A stretch of 64,000 bases of DNA, taken from assembly GCA_046294915.1 (NCBI GenBank), contig JBKBOE010000001.1, positions 94,698-158,697 on the forward strand, given 5' to 3'. The notes under the pieces were generated by a model. It made no database searches. It worked only from the letters and a program-made list of their open reading frames with translations, and was not told where the DNA came from. How positions within the stretch are numbered: the first letter of the stretch is position 1; each line of letters opens with the position of its first letter. A program made the translations under genes and the position numbers. Positions 16,796-25,676 of this stretch are shown here, piece after piece. This DNA is from UBA2336 sp046294915. Its GTDB lineage: Bacteria; Bacteroidota; Bacteroidia; Cytophagales; Cyclobacteriaceae.

Positions 16796-18319
16796 ATGCA
16801 GCGAAAAATCAACCGTGCCCTGATCTCTGTATTTTACAAAGACAACCTTGAGCCAATTATACATGCTCTGGGAAAAGCCGGAGTGGAGTTGGTGTCAACG
16901 GGAGGAACGCAGCAATTTATTGAACAACTTGGCTATACGGTTACCCCGGTGGAAACGTTGACCGGATTTCCCCCGATTTTTGGCGGACGGGTTAAAACAT
17001 TGCATCCCGCAGTGTTTGGTGGTATTCTCTTCAGGCGCAATCAGGCCGATGATGTGAATCAGGCAAATGAATTCGCCATTAAGCCCATCGATCTGGTTAT
17101 TGTGGATTTGTATCCGTTTGAAGAAACGGTTGCCGGTGGTGGCAGCGATGAGGCGATCATTGAGAAAATTGATATTGGCGGCATTTCCCTGATTCGTGCC
17201 GCTGCTAAAAATTTTAACGATGTGCTCATTGTTGCTTCACGCGATCAGTACAGCCATCTGCTGAAACTGCTTAACGAAAAGAATTGCTCTTCAGACCTGG
17301 CCGATCGCAAACATTTTGCGGCACTGGCCTTTGATGTTACTTCGCATTACGATGCCGCCATTTTTTCGTGGTTCAACTCCGATCAACGTATCCATTCCTT
17401 CAAGAAAAGCATTCGAACAGGCAGGACGCTGCGTTATGGGGAAAACCCGCATCAGCAGGGTAAATTTTTTGGCACCCTGGAAAATCTTCTTGAACAACTC
17501 CACGGAAAAGAACTATCCTACAACAACCTGGTGGATGTAGATGCGGCACTCAACCTGGTGCAGGAGTTTACCGAAGAACCATCGTTTGTCATTATTAAAC
17601 ATACCAATGCATGTGGTGTGGCAACTGCCCCAACAGTAAGAGAAGCTTACCTGAAGGCCTACCAAGCCGATACCACTTCTGCCTTTGGCGGTGTATTGGC
17701 TACCAACAGGCCAATTGAAAAAGATGCTGCCGGTGAAATCAACAAACTCTTTTTTGAAATTCTGGTAGCGCCTGCATACGATGCCGATGCGCTTGAGTTG
17801 CTTAAAACGAAAAAAAACAGGATGATTCTCCTCCAGAAGAAGCCAATCCGGGAAACAAAACAATTCAAAAGTTTATTGAATGGTGTAATTGAACAGGATG
17901 TGGATTTGAAATCAGATTCACCGGCTGACCTAAAGGTGGTTACAAAGCGCACACCATCCCCTGATGAAGTTGAATCGTTATTGTTTGCTTCAAAAATTGC
18001 CAAGCACACTAAATCCAACACCATTGTGCTGGCGGTGAAAGGTCAGTTGCTGGCCAGTGGAGTAGGACAAACTTCCAGGGTAGATGCATTAAAACAAGCA
18101 ATCGAAAAGGCCAGGCTGGTTGGTTTTGATCTTACCGGGGCTGTTATGGCATCCGATGCCTTCTTTCCATTTGCCGATTGTGTGGAAATTGCTCACTACG
18201 CAGGCATCCGGGCAGTTATCCAGCCCGGTGGTTCAGTACGCGACCAGGATTCCATTTCTTATTGCGATGCCCACAACATGGCCATGGTATTTACCGGCAC
18301 TCGCCACTTTAAGCATTGA
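16796..18319 (+). CDS. purH: Bifunctional AICAR formyltransferase / IMP cyclohydrolase
   Basis: A 507-residue cytoplasmic enzyme for the last two steps of de novo purine synthesis. The N-terminal MGS-like cyclohydrolase domain carries ELVSTGGTQQFIE, GRVKTLHPAVFGGIL and IDLVIVDLYPFEETV. The transformylase domain has RYGENPHQQG, ELSYNNLVDVDAAL, the catalytic KHTNACGVA, SAFGGVLATNRP and, at the end, SDAFFPFADCVE. Length fits the family. It has its own upstream minus-7 box. Confidence 0.96.
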   Translation: MQRKINRALISVFYKDNLEPIIHALGKAGVELVSTGGTQQFIEQLGYTVTPVETLTGFPPIFGGRVKTLHPAVFGGILFRRNQADDVNQANEFAIKPIDLVIVDLYPFEETVAGGGSDEAIIEKIDIGGISLIRAAAKNFNDVLIVASRDQYSHLLKLLNEKNCSSDLADRKHFAALAFDVTSHYDAAIFSWFNSDQRIHSFKKSIRTGRTLRYGENPHQQGKFFGTLENLLEQLHGKELSYNNLVDVDAALNLVQEFTEEPSFVIIKHTNACGVATAPTVREAYLKAYQADTTSAFGGVLATNRPIEKDAAGEINKLFFEILVAPAYDADALELLKTKKNRMILLQKKPIRETKQFKSLLNGVIEQDVDLKSDSPADLKVVTKRTPSPDEVESLLFASKIAKHTKSNTIVLAVKGQLLASGVGQTSRVDALKQAIEKARLVGFDLTGAVMASDAFFPFADCVEIAHYAGIRAVIQPGGSVRDQDSISYCDAHNMAMVFTGTRHFKH

Positions 18320-18416
18320 GAACAAAAACACGCAAAAAGTTACAGGCTTGGGGCTGCAACACAATATTTTGGTAAATTCAGCCCGAAATAAAGATTTCAT
18401 TCATTAACATTTCCTG

Positions 18417-19442
18417 ATGGCGCTTTTCGATTTCTTCACCTCCGATGTTGCTATAGACCTTGGCACAGCCAACACATTGATTATTTATAAGGACAAGATC
18501 GTAGTGGACGAGCCCTCCATTATTGCCATTGACAAGCATCATAATAAGGTATTGGCCATAGGGCGTGAAGCCATGCAAATGCATGAGAAAACGCACGAGA
18601 ACATCAAGACCATCCGGCCACTAAAAGAAGGCGTGATTGCAGACTTCCAGGCGGCCGAAATGATGATTCGCGGACTTATTAAAATGATTGACACGGGTCG
18701 CAGGTTTTTTCCGCCATCATACCGTATGGTAATCTGTATTCCATCAGGAATTACCGAAGTAGAGAAGCGTGCCGTGCGCGACAGTGCAGAGCATGCCGGT
18801 GCGAAAGAAGTATATATGATTCATGAGCCGATTGCAGCAGCCATTGGCATTGGGATAGACATTGAACAGCCGGTTGGAAATATGATTGTTGACATTGGCG
18901 GAGGCACTACTGAAGTAGCCGTTATTGCCCTGTCGGGAATTGTATCCGATCAGTCCATCCGGGTTGCCGGTGATACATTTAACCGCGACATTCTGGACTA
19001 TATGCGCAGGCAACACAACCTGCTGATTGGCGAGCGCTCGGCCGAGAAAGTAAAAATTGAAGTAGGATCGGCACTGACCGAACTGGATGACGGCCCCGAT
19101 GACTATGAAATTCGTGGCCGTGACCTGATGACCGGTATACCCAAAACCATTCGCATCTCCTATTCGGAAGTTGCTTTTGCCCTTGATAAATCCGTTTCGA
19201 AACTGGAAGAGGCCGTACTTAAGGCGCTGGAAACCTCACCCCCGGAATTATCGGCTGATATTTACGAACGAGGAATTTATTTAACCGGTGGTGGCGCCCT
19301 GCTTCGCGGCCTGGATAAACGCCTGGCACTTAAAACAAAACTGCCCATCCATGTTGCAGACGATCCGCTGCGTGCCGTGGTGCGCGGCACCGGGGCGGCT
19401 CTGAAAAATCTTCACCATTATCGGTCGGTGCTCATGATGTGA
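18417..19442 (+). CDS. mreB: Rod shape-determining protein MreB
   Basis: A 341-residue bacterial actin that forms membrane-associated filaments and directs the elongation machinery. Actin-fold nucleotide motifs are visible: AIDLGTANTLIY near residues 10-21, the MVICIPSGITEVEKRAV segment, VDIGGGTTEVAVI (phosphate 2) and YLTGGGALLRGLD (adenosine motif). It opens the mreB-mreC-mreD-mrdA-rodA operon, with only 4 bp to mreC. It implies a rod-shaped cell. Confidence 0.97.
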   Translation: MALFDFFTSDVAIDLGTANTLIIYKDKIVVDEPSIIAIDKHHNKVLAIGREAMQMHEKTHENIKTIRPLKEGVIADFQAAEMMIRGLIKMIDTGRRFFPPSYRMVICIPSGITEVEKRAVRDSAEHAGAKEVYMIHEPIAAAIGIGIDIEQPVGNMIVDIGGGTTEVAVIALSGIVSDQSIRVAGDTFNRDILDYMRRQHNLLIGERSAEKVKIEVGSALTELDDGPDDYEIRGRDLMTGIPKTIRISYSEVAFALDKSVSKLEEAVLKALETSPPELSADIYERGIYLTGGGALLRGLDKRLALKTKLPIHVADDPLRAVVRGTGAALKNLHHYRSVLMM

Positions 19443-19446
19443 TTCC

Positions 19447-20280
19447 ATGGAGCGGATTTTTTTATTCATTTACCAATACCGCGCCTTCTTTACTTTTCTT
19501 GTACTGGAATTTATAGCTGTTTGGATGTTCCTGGAAAACAATCAATTTCAGGGTACCCGCTATTTTAATTCGGCCAACCGGGTAGTGGCAGCCGTTAATG
19601 GATTTTCACAAAATGCGTTTGACTATTTTAACCTGCGCCAGGTCAACCAGGTTCTTGCTGAAGAGAACGCCCGCCTTCGCTATCAACTGGAGATGCGAAA
19701 TCAACAGTTGGTACATACCGCCACCTTACCGGTGGATTCAACGGTTATAAAACAGTTTGATTTTGTGAGCGCAAAAGTGGTTAATAATTCGGTAGGGCGG
19801 TTCACCAATTTCATCACCATTAACAAGGGAAGCAAGGATGGAATAGAGCCGGGTATGGCCGTAATCAGTCAGGCGGGGGTGGTGGGTAAGGTTAAAGTTA
19901 CCAGTCCGCATTACAGTGTGGTAACCTCCCTGTTGAATGTGGATGTTATGGTCTCAGGGGTGCTCAGCCGCACGGGGCATTTCGGAACTGTGCAGTGGGA
20001 TGGTTCCGATCCGGACTTTATACATCTGAAATACATACCCCGGCACGTTCAACCTGTGGTTGGCGACTCGGTAATTACTTCCGGATACAGCGGGGTTTTT
20101 CCGGAAGGCATATTTATCGGAACAATAGCCGATATTCAACTTAGCAAGGAAGCACCCTTCTATCTGTTAACCGTAAAACTTGCTCAGGACTTCCGCAGCC
20201 TTTCATGGGTTTTGGTTATCCGGAACAAGTTGCTAAACGAACTCGACTCGCTTGAACTTAATGTACCCAATTTTCAATGA
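19447..20280 (+). CDS. mreC: Rod shape-determining protein MreC
   Basis: A 277-residue bitopic membrane protein: one N-terminal helix (about residues 10-28), a periplasmic coiled coil (about 55-90, with LRQVNQVLAEENARLRYQLE) and a beta-rich MreC domain including GSKDGIEPGMAV and GVVGKV. It links MreB filaments with RodA-PBP2 in the periplasm. The ATG at 19447 follows the mreB stop by 4 bp and its stop overlaps the mreD ATG (ATGA). Confidence 0.95.
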   Translation: MERIFLFIYQYRAFFTFLVLEFIAVWMFLENNQFQGTRYFNSANRVVAAVNGFSQNAFDYFNLRQVNQVLAEENARLRYQLEMRNQQLVHTATLPVDSTVIKQFDFVSAKVVNNSVGRFTNFITINKGSKDGIEPGMAVISQAGVVGKVKVTSPHYSVVTSLLNVDVMVSGVLSRTGHFGTVQWDGSDPDFIHLKYIPRHVQPVVGDSVITSGYSGVFPEGIFIGTIADIQLSKEAPFYLLTVKLAQDFRSLSWVLVIRNKLLNELDSLELNVPNFQ

Positions 20281-20789
20281 ACCGGTTTGGACTTTTTCAG
20301 GGCATTTTAGTTGTGGTGTACTTGTTGGTTCAGGTTCTTATTTTTAAAAATGCAGTTTTTTTTCACACTGCATTCTGCTTCCTGTACCTGGGCTACCTGC
20401 TTCGGTTGCCGGTGGAGACCAACCATATGGTTTCGATGGGCATTGGTTTTGTGCTGGGATTTCTTGTTGATTTGTTTTACGACAGCCTGGGATTGCATAC
20501 CCTGGCGTGTGTGCTGATTATGTACCTGCGTCCGTACTGGCTCTCGGTGCTTACTCCGCAAGGCGGATACGATGCCGGGGTGATGCCTGCAGGTGCGAGT
20601 TATGGCTTTCAATGGTTTCTCATCTACGTTACTCCGCTGGTTATTGTTCACCATGGTGTTCTTTTCTTTACGGAAGCGGGCGGGTTTGATTATTTTTGGC
20701 TTACACTTGGCAAGAGCGGAGCCAGTGCACTGTATACACTGGTTGTGCTTAGCCTGGTTGATGTGTTATTTACCGGCAGCAAACGATGA
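20277..20789 (+). CDS. mreD: Rod shape-determining protein MreD
   Basis: A 170-residue polytopic membrane protein with about five helices. Sequence conservation in MreD is weak; the assignment rests on size, topology, the FVLGFLVDLFYDSLGLHTL segment typical of the family, and position exactly between mreC and mrdA with overlapping codons on both sides (ATGA). It belongs to the elongasome. Confidence 0.9.
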   Translation: MNRFGLFQGILVVVYLLVQVLIFKNAVFFHTAFCFLYLGYLLRLPVETNHMVSMGIGFVLGFLVDLFYDSLGLHTLACVLIMYLRPYWLSVLTPQGGYDAGVMPAGASYGFQWFLIYVTPLVIVHHGVLFFTEAGGFDYFWLTLGKSGASALYTLVVLSLVDVLFTGSKR

Positions 20790-22618
20790 ACGAAGGGAGG
20801 AAAGAAGTTATTCTTGCTGTGATTGTGTTAACCGGATTAATCTTTCTGGTCAAACTCTTCTTTATTCAGATACTGGACGATCGTTACGCCCAACTTGCAG
20901 ACAGCAACTCGATTATGAAGGAGATAGAATATCCGTTTCGCGGATTGATTTATGACCGCAACGGTAAACTGCTCGTGTACAATTCGCCTGAGTACGACTT
21001 GCTTATCGTGAACAAAGAACTCTCGGATTTTGATTCTGCTGCTTTTTGTGAGGTATTTGATATGAGCCGCGAAGAACTCCGGCTGAAATTCAAGGAACTT
21101 CGGGCACGAAAGGAATACTCACCCGTAAAACCCACCCTGTTTATACGCCAGCTTTCCAACTATGACTTTGCAAAAATTCAGGAACGCATTGATGAGTTTG
21201 CAGGCTTTTATATTCAGCCCCGGACAACGCGTGCTTATACTACCCATACACTGGCTAATGCGCTTGGCTATGTTAGTGAGGTAAGCAAATCACAATTGGA
21301 GCGGGACTCCACGAAGACCTATCGGCAGGGCGATTACATCGGGCAGAGCGGGATTGAAGCACACTATGAACATATCCTTCGCGGCAAGCGTGGGGTGCGA
21401 TACAAGTTGCGAAACGTGAGCGGTATTGAAAAAGGCTCATTTAAAAACGGAGAATTCGATACACTCTCAACACCCGGGCACGACTTGGTGACAACCATTG
21501 ATCTTGACCTTCAGGAATATGGAGAACGGCTGCTGAAAGGGAAAGTAGGCAGCCTTGTTGCCATTGAACCTGCAACCGGTGAGATTCTTTCTATAGTATC
21601 CGGCCCGTCTTACGATCCAACCCTGCTTACCGGGCGCAAGTTCAGCTCTAATTTTATGCTGGTATCCAGCGACAGCACCAAGCCTCTTTTTACCCGGCCC
21701 CTCATGGCCATGTATCCGCCTGGCTCCATATTTAAAATCGTGCAAACATTAATTGGTTTGCAGGAGGGGGTACTGAACGCGGAAACCCGTTTTCCGTGTG
21801 ATCGCACTATAGTAAACTGTCATAACCATCCCAACCCGTGCGATCTGCACATGGCCGTTCAGTATTCATGCAACCCGTATTTTCATCAGGCCTTCAGGCG
21901 CATCATTAATCAGAATAAATCGCCTAACACATTTATTGATTCGCGCATCGGTCTGGAGAATTGGCATGACTATGTTTTACGGTTTGGATTAGGCAAACCG
22001 CTTGGTGTTGATTTGCCAAGTGAAAAGGGAGGCCAAATGCCCTCCAGCAACCTGTACAATCGCATTTATGGTGAGGGCCGCTGGAAGTTTTCAACCATCT
22101 ATTCCCTGGCAATTGGGCAAGGTGAAATGCTGATAACCCCGGTGCAAATGGCAAACCTGGCAGCCATTATGGCAAACAAAGGCTACTATTTTACGCCACA
22201 CCTGGTGAAAGAAATCAGAGGCAGTGACCAGGTGCCGGCAGTAATGCGGCACGAAACAGGAATTGACCCGAAACACTTTTCGTTTGTTCAGGATGCGATG
22301 AGCGATGCCATTTACGGCACGGCCCAACGCGCCATAATTCCTGGTATTGAACTATGCGGAAAAACCGGCACCGCACAAAACCCGCACGGGTACGATCATT
22401 CCGTGTTCATGGCTTTTGCTCCCAAGGACGATCCGAAAATTGCTATAGCAGTATATGTAGAGAATGCGGGTTGGGGTGGCCGGGCAGCCGCATCCATCGC
22501 CAGCCTGATGATCGAACGATACCTCACCGGGGAGGTGAAACGCCTTGGCCTGCAGGACTATGTGCTGAAGGGAGAGTTTCTGGACAAAGTATTGCTCACC
22601 ACGCCTTCTACTGAATAA
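20786..22618 (+). CDS. mrdA: Penicillin-binding protein 2 (elongation transpeptidase)
   Basis: A 610-residue class B PBP: N-terminal membrane helix (about residues 8-28), a dimerisation/pedestal domain, then the transpeptidase domain. Active-site motifs are all present: PPGSIFK with nucleophile S314 and K317, the SxN motif in VQYSCNPYF, and CGKTGTAQNPHG. PBP2 cross-links peptidoglycan during side-wall growth together with RodA. It overlaps mreD by 4 bp, and its stop is followed by the rodA ATG after 1 bp. Confidence 0.95.
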   Translation: MNEGRKEVILAVIVLTGLIFLVKLFFIQILDDRYAQLADSNSIMKEIEYPFRGLIYDRNGKLLVYNSPEYDLLIVNKELSDFDSAAFCEVFDMSREELRLKFKELRARKEYSPVKPTLFIRQLSNYDFAKIQERIDEFAGFYIQPRTTRAYTTHTLANALGYVSEVSKSQLERDSTKTYRQGDYIGQSGIEAHYEHILRGKRGVRYKLRNVSGIEKGSFKNGEFDTLSTPGHDLVTTIDLDLQEYGERLLKGKVGSLVAIEPATGEILSIVSGPSYDPTLLTGRKFSSNFMLVSSDSTKPLFTRPLMAMYPPGSIFKIVQTLIGLQEGVLNAETRFPCDRTIVNCHNHPNPCDLHMAVQYSCNPYFHQAFRRIINQNKSPNTFIDSRIGLENWHDYVLRFGLGKPLGVDLPSEKGGQMPSSNLYNRIYGEGRWKFSTIYSLAIGQGEMLITPVQMANLAAIMANKGYYFTPHLVKEIRGSDQVPAVMRHETGIDPKHFSFVQDAMSDAIYGTAQRAIIPGIELCGKTGTAQNPHGYDHSVFMAFAPKDDPKIAIAVYVENAGWGGRAAASIASLMIERYLTGEVKRLGLQDYVLKGEFLDKVLLTTPSTE

Positions 22619-22619
22619 G

Positions 22620-23894
22620 ATGAGACGGTACGAGGATATTTCAGCAAAAATGGACTGGCTCACAGTGGTTATCTACCTGGTTATGGTGATACTGGGCTGG
22701 CTAAACATTTATGCAGCCGTTTATGATGAAACCGTACATCAAAGCATCTTCGACCTTTCACTCAACAGCGGCAGGCAGTTAATTTTTATTGCTGCGTCTG
22801 TGGTTATCATCTTGGCCATTCTGATTATGGATATGCGCTTTTACGAGGCCGCTGCCTATTTAATCTATGGCGTAGTTCTTTTCCTTATGGTGTTGGTGCT
22901 GATTGTTGGCAAAGAAGTAGGGGGTAACAAAGCGTGGATCGGAATCGGGTCGTTTGGTGTACAGCCTTCGGAATTTGCAAAGTTTGCAACGGCTCTTGTG
23001 GTGGCCAAGGTTATCGGATCGGTTGGTTTCCGGATGGATAACCTGCGCAATCAGGTTATTCTTTTCATTCTGATCGGCATTCCGATGCTGGTTATCCTGG
23101 CGCAGAAAGATACCGGCACAGCCTTGGTCTTTACGGCTTTTGTGCTGGTGTTTTTCCGTGAAGGCATGTCGCCCTTTCTCATGATTGTTGGCGTGGCCTC
23201 AGCTTTCATTTTTGTACTCACGTTATTGGTTGAAAATGAACTCTACCTTTATGGAGGAATTGGGGTAATTCTGATCATCACTATTCTGGCTGGCAAAAAG
23301 AGCCTCAAGCGCATTGCGCTGCTCACCATTGGTGCGCTTGCCGTTGCCGGGGTAATTCAAAGCGTTGATTATGTAATTACCGATGTGCTGAAACCCCACC
23401 AGCAAAACCGCATCCGCGCGCTGATCAACCCTGATGCCGATCCGTTAGGGTATGGATGGAATGTAACGCAGTCAAAAATTGCCATCGGCAGCGGGGGATT
23501 CTCCGGTAAAGGCTTTTTGGAAGGCACGCAAACCAAGTTCGATTTTGTGCCGGAGCAAAGTACCGACTTTATTTTTTGCACCATTGGTGAAGAACACGGC
23601 TGGCTTGGAAGTTTGGTGGTAGTTGGTTTGTTTGTTTTGCTGTTGTTGCGGATTGTATACCTGGCCGAGCGACAGAAAAACCGGTTTGCCCGTGTTTATG
23701 GCTACAGCGTGGCCAGCATTTTCTTTTTCCATTTTGCCATCAATATCGGCATGACCATCGGGTTGTTTCCGGTAATTGGCATCCCGTTACCGTTTTTTAG
23801 TTATGGAGGCTCCGCGTTGTGGGGATTTACTACGTTGCTTTTTATTTTACTTAAACTGGATGCCCACCGCGGCCAGGTGTTGCAGCGGTTGTGA
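22620..23894 (+). CDS. rodA: Rod shape-determining glycosyltransferase RodA
   Basis: A 424-residue SEDS-family membrane glycosyltransferase with about ten helices that polymerises lipid II for side-wall peptidoglycan. Conserved parts include GGNKAWIGIGSFGVQPSEFAK, LAQKDTGTALVFTAF, the large extracellular loop with STDFIFCTIGEEHGWLGS, and the C-terminal GLFPVIGIPLPFFSYGGSALW. It closes the cell-shape operon. Its stop lies only 3 bp from the convergent stop of the next gene. Confidence 0.96.
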   Translation: MRRYEDISAKMDWLTVVIYLVMVILGWLNIYAAVYDETVHQSIFDLSLNSGRQLIFIAASVVIILAILIMDMRFYEAAAYLIYGVVLFLMVLVLIVGKEVGGNKAWIGIGSFGVQPSEFAKFATALVVAKVIGSVGFRMDNLRNQVILFILIGIPMLVILAQKDTGTALVFTAFVLVFFREGMSPFLMIVGVASAFIFVLTLLVENELYLYGGIGVILIITILAGKKSLKRIALLTIGALAVAGVIQSVDYVITDVLKPHQQNRIRALINPDADPLGYGWNVTQSKIAIGSGGFSGKGFLEGTQTKFDFVPEQSTDFIFCTIGEEHGWLGSLVVVGLFVLLLLRIVYLAERQKNRFARVYGYSVASIFFFHFAINIGMTIGLFPVIGIPLPFFSYGGSALWGFTTLLFILLKLDAHRGQVLQRL

Positions 23895-23897
23895 GGG

Positions 23898-24356
23898 TTA
23901 ATCCTTTAACTGAATAATTTTTCTTACAAACACAGGGAGTTCTTTCGTTGAACGGGGCTCAAAAGGCATTGAAAGCGTGATCACTACTGCCTGATGGTTT
24001 ACTTTCCCGTGGATAATGAATATGCAATTTTTTTCAGAAGATGATGCAGCTTGTAGTTTAAACCCTTTCGACTCCTGGTTCATAATAAAGCATTGAATTT
24101 CCGATTTTTTGTAATTTCTTTCTTTCTCGCGTTTAACGAGAAGATCACGGGCAATATAGTCATGCGTGTTATCATCTACATGTAACCAGCTTAAATCGTA
24201 ATCCGCGCACTTCAGGTAGGTAGGCGATGGCACCGTACAATCATCGGGCACATCAAAAACTTTTCCGCATATGAGTACAGAGTTAATCCGGTTGAAATAG
24301 GCTATCAAAAGAGCTGCGATGATAATGCCTAAAAAGAAAATCGTCCGGAAAGTCAT
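23898..24356 (-). CDS. Small N-terminally anchored membrane protein, family not recognised
   Basis: A 152-residue protein with one N-terminal helix (about residues 5-20, FFLGIIIAALLIAYF) and a polar remainder likely outside the cytoplasm, with four cysteines (ICGKVFDVPDDC, KCADYD, QCFIM). The frame can be opened from a TTG at 24380, but the ATG at 24356 (MTFRTIFF) sits right before the helix. It is convergent with rodA and lies 48 bp after the homogentisate dioxygenase start region's end. I do not recognise a family. Confidence 0.55.
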   Translation of the reverse strand: MTFRTIFFLGIIIAALLIAYFNRINSVLICGKVFDVPDDCTVPSPTYLKCADYDLSWLHVDDNTHDYIARDLLVKREKERNYKKSEIQCFIMNQESKGFKLQAASSSEKNCIFIIHGKVNHQAVVITLSMPFEPRSTKELPVFVRKIIQLKD

Positions 24357-24404
24357 GATCTGCTGATTTCCTTTTATCAATTACACGAATAGCAGGTAAG
24401 CCGG

Positions 24405-25601
24405 TTATGGTGTATTCACCTCGTTAAATCCGTCATTCGGGTTCACGTCCGTCCAACTCATCGGGTAATTTTTATCCAGGTACTCCAACGCATCGGTGGT
24501 GAGGTATAACGGCTTGAACGTGTCAATCATCACGGCCAGTTCGTGCGTTTCTTTGGCACCAATGCTTTTTTCTACCGTTCCCGGATGCGGGCCGTGGGGT
24601 AAGCCGCCCGGGTGCAGCGTGAACGATCCGCGCTCAATGCCCCTGCGGCTCATAAAATTTCCTTCAGCATAGTACAGCACTTCATCGCTGTCGATGTTAC
24701 TGTGGTTGTACGGTGCGGGGATAGCCAGCGGATGGTAATCGAACAGGCGGGGCACGAATGAACAAATTACAAAATTGTGTGCCTGGAAGGTTTGATGAAT
24801 TGGCGGAGGCATGTGGATGCGACCGGTGATGGGCTCAAAATCGTGAATCGAAAAAGCATAAGGCCACAAAAATCCATCCCAGCCTACCAGGTCAAGCGGA
24901 CTATAATCATACACATAGTGGTGCAAATACCCCAGCTTCTTTATCTTCATCAGAAACTCGCCCTTGCTGGTGTCGGTAATCAGCTCGTGAGGAGGGCGTA
25001 TGTCGCGCTCGCAGTAAGGCGAGTGCTCCAGCAACTGACCCAGGTCGTTGCGATAGCGTTTAACGGTTTCAACAGGTGAGGCCGCCTCTATGATCAGCAG
25101 CCGCAGGGGGCCTTCTTCAAACTCCAGTTTGTAAATAACGGTTCGGGGTATTACCACGTAGTCGCCTTGTTTGATATCCAGTTTTCCGAACTGCGAAATG
25201 AGCGTGCCGTTACCATCGTGAAGAAAGATCACTTCATCACCCTCGGCATTTTTATAGAAGTAGTCCATCTTCCTCTTTTTGGGAGAACAAATGGCAATGG
25301 AGCAGTCGTTGTTTTTAAGCAATACTTTTCGGGCGCTAAGGTAGTCCTCCCCGGTGCTGCCTACTTTTGATGTATTGAGGTGCGTTTGGCGAAGGCCATA
25401 CTCTTCAACGATTTTGGGCCCGTAAGGTACCGGGTCCTTCAGTTGTTTAATGCGGGTGGGCGGGTTAATGTGGTAGAGGTTGGAATAAATTCCTGAAAAG
25501 CCCTCAGAACTCACCAGTTCTTCCTTGTATAAACTTCCATCGGGCTGGCGGAACTGGGTGTGGCGTTTGGGTGGTATTTTTCCCAGCTTGTGATAGTACA
25601 T
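24405..25601 (-). CDS. hmgA: Homogentisate 1,2-dioxygenase
   Basis: A 398-residue cupin-type non-haem iron dioxygenase that opens the ring of homogentisate in tyrosine and phenylalanine degradation. Recognisable parts are MYYHKLGKIPPKRHTQFR, EGFSGIYSNLYHINPP, YVVIPRTVIYKLEF, PLDLVGWDGFLWPYAFSIHDFEP, MPPPIHQTF and the metal-site region LHPGGLPHGPHPG with MIDTFKPLYLT. The protein is shorter than the eukaryotic enzyme (about 440). None of the neighbouring genes belongs to tyrosine catabolism, so the pathway is scattered here. Confidence 0.88.
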   Translation of the reverse strand: MYYHKLGKIPPKRHTQFRQPDGSLYKEELVSSEGFSGIYSNLYHINPPTRIKQLKDPVPYGPKIVEEYGLRQTHLNTSKVGSTGEDYLSARKVLLKNNDCSIAICSPKKRKMDYFYKNAEGDEVIFLHDGNGTLISQFGKLDIKQGDYVVIPRTVIYKLEFEEGPLRLLIIEAASPVETVKRYRNDLGQLLEHSPYCERDIRPPHELITDTSKGEFLMKIKKLGYLHHYVYDYSPLDLVGWDGFLWPYAFSIHDFEPITGRIHMPPPIHQTFQAHNFVICSFVPRLFDYHPLAIPAPYNHSNIDSDEVLYYAEGNFMSRRGIERGSFTLHPGGLPHGPHPGTVEKSIGAKETHELAVMIDTFKPLYLTTDALEYLDKNYPMSWTDVNPNDGFNEVNTP

Positions 25602-25676
25602 AAGAACTAAGGTTTAGCGAGGTCAAGTTAATAAAAACACATGACGACACACCGGCTTCCGGCAGTTCATCCAATG

